From the NCBI GenBank assembly GCA_000310025.1, contig FN649735.1, positions 2,986,058 through 3,050,057 on the forward strand: a stretch of DNA of 64,000 nt, in the 5' to 3' direction. This document shows positions 58,729 through 64,000 of the stretch, one piece after another. Made by a program: the position numbers and the translations under genes. Source of the stretch: Ectocarpus siliculosus (lineage: Eukaryota > Sar > Phaeophyceae > Ectocarpales > Ectocarpaceae). Positions within the stretch are counted from its first letter, which is position 1; each line of letters starts with the position of its first letter. The notes under the pieces were generated by a model. That model made no database searches and was not told the DNA's origin. It was given only the letters and a program-made list of their open reading frames with translations.

Positions 58729-60733
58729 CGAGCAACATCGCAGTCACCAGCGGCGGTGGCGGGGGAGGCCGTAGAGCAGGGCGGCCGCCGCTGCCGGCCC
58801 TTGTACCCCAAGCAGGAGGTGCGCGACGACGTGGACTACACGGCCGGCCGAGTGGTATCGGTCTCCCCCTTGAAGAAGACGGTGACTGGGGAGGGCGGTG
58901 ACGAGGAGGGACCTGACACCCAAGGGGGGGGGGGGGGGCGCGGACGGGAGAAAGATAGGGGGAGGGATTCTTCGCCGCCCAGGGTGCAAGCGTGGGAGCC
59001 AACCGTGGAGGCGGCCGGGATAGGCTTGGACGTGGGGTCGTATGCGGGGCGGGCGGCGGGTCTCAGGAACCTATGGGCTGGAAGCCTGGTGCGTGTACCG
59101 TGTCTTCTTGGATGTTACATTTTTTTACTGTAGAAAGTCTTGTTGGCGCGGCTAGCAGGTGTAGGTGGGGTCATCGATTGGCGCATGTATTGTAAGACTG
59201 CTGTATTTTTTGGAGAGCGGGGCGACACTGGTCTGGCCAGCAAGCAGTACACGGGGGCGTGGATGTTCGCGGTAATGTTGTTGGCGACGTTTTGAAAATC
59301 TTGCTGGCTAGAGGAGGTGAGACACGCGCCTTTCTGCCAAAACCGCAAGGACTGGACATGCGTCGGTGGAAGTCGCCACTGCTGTACTCTCCGAGTTAAC
59401 ATGGCGTGCTTGACCCAAAACGGTCGTTTGCATCATGCGCGAGAATTACAGCCGGCACGACCTCCATACATGTTATGCTGCGCCCGACCGAAGGGACAGC
59501 AACCGCTCGACCCCCCCCCTCTCGTTTGCTCATACCCCACCCCCCGCCCCGCTCTGCGTGACCCCCATACATGTTCTGCAGCGCCCGAAGGAACAGCAAC
59601 CGCTGGCCCCCAAAGACCTGCTGCTCATGCTTCGCCCCAACAGCGAAGGCTTCTTCGACTGCGGCGGCGCCGAGAAGAAAGGCGGCACTCAAGCGACGCA
59701 CATAAAAGGCGGCGGCGGCGGGTGGGGAGGCGGGGGTGCGGCGGCGGCGGCGACAAAGATGGCCGTTAGCGTGGTCGGGGGCGGTGGCGGCGGCGACGAG
59801 GGCGACCGCCGGAGCTCGTGGAGCGACTCGCGGGAGGCGTGTCGGGAGGCCGGGGAACTGCTCCGCGCAATCCGCCGCGATTCAGCTCCTGCCGCCACCG
59901 CCGCTGATACCGCCGCCGCTACCACCGCCGCCGTTGCCCCATCATCATCACCGAAGCATGCCGGCGGCGGTGGCGACAGGGGCGAAAGAAACAACGTACC
60001 GGGCGATCTTGAGCAGGGCCGCCGGTGGCGCGAGGCGGAGCGCCGGCTCCCGGAGGAAGGACATGGCGGGAGCGGCGGCGGCGGAGACACCGACTACGGC
60101 TACGTCGAGAGTTTCACGAGCAACCGGGGGCGTTTCGATCACGTCGGCCAGGACGGCCGCCTCCCCTCTATACTGCCTTTCCCGGGGCTGGCGCTGAGGG
60201 AGTGCCACCGCGAATACTTCCACCGCGCACACACCACCGCCACCGCCGCCGCCGCCGGCCCCGTCCTCCAGCCCAGCCACCGCATCCCTCCCGGCGGCTA
60301 TCCCTACAACCGCAGCCAAGACCACCACTGCCAAGCCCGCTCTCTCCCCCACCCTTACCGCAACCACGCGTCGACGACGACGACGAGGCCTCTGCACGAG
60401 GACTGGAACGACGCGGGACGGAGGAGCCCAGCCGTCGCCGCCCCGCCTTCTTTCGCGCAGGTTGTCCTTGCGACGCACCCCCCGTTTCCCGGGGGCGGCG
60501 GAACCGGCGACCAGCGCGACAGCAGCGGCGGGAGGACCGGGACCGTTTCGTCCGAGAGGTGCTGGAAGGGGGGCCGCTGGTCCGTACCGGCGGCGCTGTC
60601 GGGGAGGGGGCACCACGGTGGCCCCTCGCCGATCTCGATCCCCGTGCCTGTGCCTGACCACCACACCCCTCCGCCGGCGTTCGGGCGTGTCGGCGGCCCC
60701 TTCCGTGAGGGGAACAGAGGTGCTCGTTCGTAG
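56787..60733 (+). CDS. Zn(II)2Cys6 (fungal-type) zinc-cluster protein, first exon unresolved
   Basis: Exons found: 56787-56901, 57461-59088 and 59582-60733. They join in phase and give about 964 residues. The first junction splits an Asp codon and assembles CDYCARMKRAC, DGGSP, CALCSRRGKVC: spacing C-x2-C-x6-C-x5-C-x2-C-x6-C, an exact zinc-cluster signature, followed by a basic stretch (RRLRRKSGPAKGAKYAPRRR). In fungi this binuclear cluster binds CGG-type DNA sites, so a nuclear transcription factor is inferred. No fungal regulatory (MHR) domain is seen. The rest is Gly-, Ser-, Ala- and Gln-Pro-rich with an acidic block. Exon 3 has a short ordered-looking start (KDLLLMLRPNSEGFFDCGG). Upstream of 56787 the frame meets a stop just before the acceptor CGGCAG, so at least one 5' exon is missing, perhaps ATGGAGCAG at 52376. 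Confidence 0.75.
56800..57030 (+). repeat. Partial duplication of zinc-cluster exon 1 inside the following intron
   Basis: GAAGAGCATGGGCAAGAGAA with its following CAG run (56802-56850, coding) recurs as GAAGAGCATGGGCACGAGAA with CAG/GCAGTAG units at 56957-57022. The second copy is non-coding in the model and its CAG tract is longer. Confidence 0.75.
59458..59612 (+). repeat. Duplicated splice acceptor and exon start of the zinc-cluster gene
   Basis: CCATACATGTTATGCTGCGC followed by CCGACCGAAGGGACAGCAAC (59463-59503) mirrors CCATACATGTTCTGCAGCGC followed by CCGAAGGAACAGCAACCG (59566-59604), about 103 bp apart. Only the second copy keeps the TTCTGCAG acceptor. The first reads TTATGCTG and is out of frame. 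Confidence 0.85.
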
Positions 60734-61710
60734 CAATAGGCGGCGGCTGCGGCGACGTCGATGATGAATGTGGGGGATGTGGGTGGGCCTAGGGATTGTT
60801 GGATCTTGTGGGTGTAGAGTGGTGTGTGTGGGGTGATCGATGTTCAAAGTCCCCCCCCCCCTTGGTTTTGTTATGTTGCGGATGTTTGGGGAAAGAAAAG
60901 AACGTTTGTTTGTCTGTCCTCTGCTGTAGAGCATATGGTGTCCCATGCTCCTCCGTGCTATCTGCTCTGCGTCTTTGAAGCTCGGTCGTTTTCGTTTGGT
61001 CTGGGTGACACTGCTGATGGCGTTCCGCAGGTGGGGCCAGCAGCCGCCTCTTGGAGGTAACTTGCAGGTAGCGGGTGTTGGGTGTCCACAGAGGGAAGAA
61101 GCCCATACCCAGGGCTCGATCGACCGCAACAACAGGCAATTCGCGTACCAGTTGTAGTTGTGACGCCGTCTGCTCGTGGCTGTAGCACCGGCCTTCGACG
61201 AAAACATGGGGGCAAAATCTGTGCGGGGCGAGTTTCTGGCGGTAGTAATTTACCCCGAGAGAACGGTGGTTCGTTTCGTTTTGTTCACTCAAAGTGGGGG
61301 GGGGGGCACCCCGTCCCGCGGCCGGACCAATTCGCCGCGGATGCGGAGAAAATTGTTCTTCGCGCCCGCTTGACTGCTATTGTTTCTGTCCACCCTCGGT
61401 GCCGGAGCTAAGCACCAAGCGCAAAATTCGTTGTAAAGATTGTTTTTACGGAATAGTCTGACGTGTGGGTGTTGGCGTTTTTATCCAGTGTTCTTCTCTC
61501 CCCCTCCGCGTCTAGATCTCCGTGTGTGCCCAGAGCGCGATTGTGGTGTGATGGTGACGAAAGGGCGACCAAGAGTAAGAAAGGAGTTGGGCCGGAGAGC
61601 TCGCGGGATGTGTGCGACCCGACACGGGCAGCATAGAGATTTTATGAGTATATATTTGTTGCAAATGCTGTGCAATAGCAGTAGCAGCGGCAGCCGCGGC
61701 GGCGGCGGCA

Positions 61711-61791
<81 letters not shown>

Positions 61792-62983
61792 GCGGCGGCG
61801 CGCGAGATTGTCCAGACAGAACGGGCGGCTTGTTTGCGAATCGAGATGGGGATGGTTGCTCGCTGGCTCGTTCCAGCGCGTGTGTTTGGCCGCCGTTGAT
61901 TCTGTTGTATGGGTTTGCCAATGGGCTCTGCCTACAAGAAAACCGGCAGCACAACCTGTCCCCGCTCTGTTATGGGGCAGGCCGTGTGAATGACGAGCAT
62001 GCGTGCGTATCAACCTTGCCCGCGCGGCGAAGCATTAAAGAGGCCGCGCCACCATATGGAGGCAGCCCTTTTTTACGTTCTGGCCTCGCGATGTCGTTGG
62101 TTGCTGATACGGGTTGTTTGTTGTTTCTGCTGCTGTGTTGTTGTTGCTGTTGTTGTTGTCGTTGTTGTGGTCTTCTGTGTTTTCATGTTGTTCGTCCTTG
62201 TGCGGTTGCCCAGGTGTTGTCGTCATGGTGTGGGCGGGATATGGGAGAAGCCTTTTTTTAGAAAATACTGTTGTTGTTGTTGTTGTTGTTGTCTTCACAT
62301 TAAAAGCCGCTCCGATCTCTCTCTACCCAGTACCTTCATATGTCCGTACTGATCCAACACTTGACGCGGTCGATTCCCGTGGTCACAGGCTAACTTACAC
62401 TAAAAAGTGTGGACCCTTGCTACTGTTTCATCTCTCAGCCTCGCCTTGTTTGGACCTGTGTGTGTGTTTTTTTTTTGTTAGTGTCCCAAACCCCGTGCTT
62501 CGGCAAAGAATCAATCGCACAGATTCGGCGGGCTTGGCGTTATTTTTTTTCAAGCTTCGTAGATAAGCATTTATTGCGTGTTGTTTGAATGGGTGCATTG
62601 AAGCATTTCGCCCAGTTGCTTGCCAGATAACGGTACCAAGCAGGATGATGAAGATAAAAAGGGGGGGAATTCTTGCATGGGCGTGTCTTGATTTTTTTAT
62701 CGTTGATTTTTTCTGTTACTGCCTTTGCCAGCGTCGTTCTGTTGGAGATGTTATTCACGTTGTACGTGTCGCCACCCACCCCAAGCTGTAGGTGGAGATG
62801 CGTACGCTTGGGTGAGTGGGGGTGGGGGGGTGGGGAGGGGGCAGAGTCTTCACAGTAGTCGGTTACTGTGTTATCTCCGACTTGTAAAAGTTATCGGGCC
62901 ATCACTACGAGTCAATTCCACCCTTTCTTTCGTGTGCTTACATCTCGCTTCAAAATGTGCTGTCTTGCATAACGCGACACGTT
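60734..62983. other. Spacer with GGC and GTT microsatellites
   Basis: Downstream of the zinc-cluster gene. It contains a long (GGC/AGC)n block at 61680-61802 and (TTG)n runs at about 62140-62170 and 62268-62292. Open frames through the GGC block code only for poly-Gly or poly-Ala. No gene recognised. Confidence 0.5.
61680..61802 (+). repeat. (GGC)n microsatellite with AGC interruptions
   Basis: About 120 bp of nearly pure GGC with regularly placed AGC units; among the longest triplet runs in the window and outside any gene model. Confidence 0.95.
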
Positions 62984-63172
62984 TTAGGGCGCAAGTGGTG
63001 GGAACACAGAGCACATAACACACGTTGTTGATGTGGTCGGGTTGGTTGACACCGGTGGGGACACCGGAGGGGTGCCATGGAAGCTTCTCCTCCGCGCGAG
63101 GCCGTCGAGACCGCGGATGCGAGAGCGTCGGGCGATGCCGCTGGCTGCCGACGCCACAGCTGCTGTACTCAT
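62984..63172 (-). CDS. Possible first exon with targeting-type N terminus (tentative)
   Basis: The frame starts MSTAAVASAASGIARRSRIR, then has GLARRRSFHGTPPVSPPV. It is rich in Ala, Ser and Arg and without acidic residues apart from one Asp, like a mitochondrial presequence. The downstream splice donor and next exon could not be fixed. Chance remains a real alternative, because the + strand is also open here. Confidence 0.25.
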   Translation of the reverse strand: MSTAAVASAASGIARRSRIRGLDGLARRRSFHGTPPVSPPVSTNPTTSTTCVMCSVFPPLAP

Positions 63173-63682
63173 TCACGTGCGTGCTTTTTTCTCTCTCCGG
63201 CCCTTTTGTTCTTGGGAGTGTGTGCTCGCTCTTTGCGCCTCGCCCTCTGTCGTTATTCGTGTTCCTATTGCTGCTGCTCGCGCGTGGCAATAAAAAATCA
63301 CGCGCGAACAACAACGACCAGCAATTTTTCTTGTCAAACAAAAGAGAGGGGAGGAGGGCACGACGCTCCCCGGGCAAGCGACAGAAATACCTTCAAGTTC
63401 ACGGCACGTCCACCTGCTTCCGGTCAAGAGGGCCCTCCAAACACCACGGTGCGACTCCGACTCGGGCTGAATCGCACCCAACCTGCACACCCGCTCTCTT
63501 CTTCTTCATCTACTTCTTGGCACATCTTTTAGATGGCTCTAAATTTTCTGTTACAACTATTCCTCGTGAAGAAAGAAGAGTATGCACGCATCCTGGAATC
63601 TCTAGCTCACCCAACCACTCACGCGCCTCCAGGCACAGACGAACGCACACCTGCTACACGTATACATGCGGCAGGCACTCAC

Positions 63683-63789
63683 CTTTTCGGTCTCGCTATA
63701 GCGATGCAGCTTATATTCCTCCTGACCCAAATTCAACGTCTGGCGATTGATGTGGGTGTTTTGATGAGGCGCGTGCTCGGTGGCTGGAG
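63683..63789 (-). CDS. Internal exon of an unidentified - strand gene
   Basis: On the - strand a run of T ending TTTTAG precedes an open 107-nt stretch that ends in AAAAG/GTGAGT, so both splice sites are strong. In the frame entered at phase 1 it encodes PATEHAPHQNTHINRQ, then TLNLGQEEYKLHRYSETEK. I do not recognise the protein. Partners would lie right of 63789 (beyond the window) and left of 63683. Confidence 0.4.
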
Positions 63790-64000
63790 CTAAAAAAAAA
63801 AAACATGGCGCGCAGACATTGGCCGGCATGTTCGAAAAGGGGACATGACGTATCATCCCCCCCCCCATATTTCGGCGTGTCATACACACCAAGCGTGTAT
63901 ACCTCTTGCATGTATGTTATCTATCTGGTACAGCAAGGGTGTGTGTGTGCTACTTGTTCGCCGCAGGGAGTGAGAATCCATTGTGTTAGGCGTTGCGTGC

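Noticed and set aside
59948-61207. 419-codon antisense open frame over zinc-cluster exon 3
   Set aside because: Arg/Pro-rich shadow of the GC-rich sense exon, without motifs; the sense frame continues the zinc-cluster model in phase.
61440-62261. 273-codon + strand frame through the GGC microsatellite
   Set aside because: Its length comes from the poly-Gly repeat. The flanks show no recognisable protein and no splice-consistent neighbours.
62540-62779. Possible GTPase-like N terminus on the - strand (NNISNRTTLAKAVTEKI)
   Set aside because: It only faintly recalls an elongation-factor P-loop region; the GxxxxGKT motif is absent.
63533-63793. 87-codon + strand frame starting MALNFLLQLFLVKKEEY
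   Set aside because: It overlaps the better-supported - strand exon with strong splice sites, and has no recognisable domain.

Overview
The window is nuclear DNA from an intron-rich eukaryote. It is most likely a brown alga close to Ectocarpus or another photosynthetic stramenopile. This is inference from gene architecture and was not tested by a search. The four gene models with several introns have mean introns of roughly 500-780 bp with GT-AG (once GC-AG) junctions. Exons carry many GGC/GCC, CAG and GGG runs, and introns and spacers are full of short dispersed repeats. There are two 100-N assembly gaps and three stretches of homopolymer-stuttered, low-quality consensus.

Layout. (1) About 59-8072, + strand: the 3' part of a TRP-like cation channel gene, with ankyrin-like exons followed by the pore domain. 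(2) 8073-12447: a repeat-rich spacer between convergent genes. (3) 12448-18843, - strand: a complete nine-exon gene for the OST3/OST6 (TUSC3/MagT1) oxidoreductase subunit of the oligosaccharyltransferase. (4) 18844-19409: a short divergent promoter region. (5) 19410-28496, + strand: a nine-exon RAD18-like E3 ubiquitin ligase with RING, SAP and a C-terminal NZF zinc finger. (6) 30215-48857, + strand: a 21-exon CEBPZ/Mak21/Noc1 ribosome-biogenesis gene. (7) 48858-56786: a spacer rich in CAG and TTG microsatellites with no gene I can support. (8) 56787-60733, + strand: a Zn(II)2Cys6 (fungal-type) zinc-cluster protein whose first exon is not resolved. (9) 60734-64000: spacer plus an apparent internal exon of a - strand gene leaving the window.

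The genes are ordinary nuclear housekeeping or regulatory genes (N-glycosylation, DNA-damage tolerance, 60S assembly, transcription, ion flux) and do not form a pathway. Only OST3 and RAD18 are close enough, head to head, to share a promoter.

The most interesting structure is in the introns. One terminal-inverted-repeat element family has its TGAGTA-C(n) end lying 36, 46 and 52 nt upstream of three different 3' splice sites in two genes, always with the C tract pointing at the exon, as expected of introner-like elements. A second family (CATCGACCGCGC core) lies downstream of 5' splice sites. MITE-like, TACCGCC-type and 47-bp alternating tandem repeats fill other introns.

All exon joins were built by hand from reading frame, splice dinucleotides and phase agreement. 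No similarity search was run, so family assignments rest on remembered motifs.
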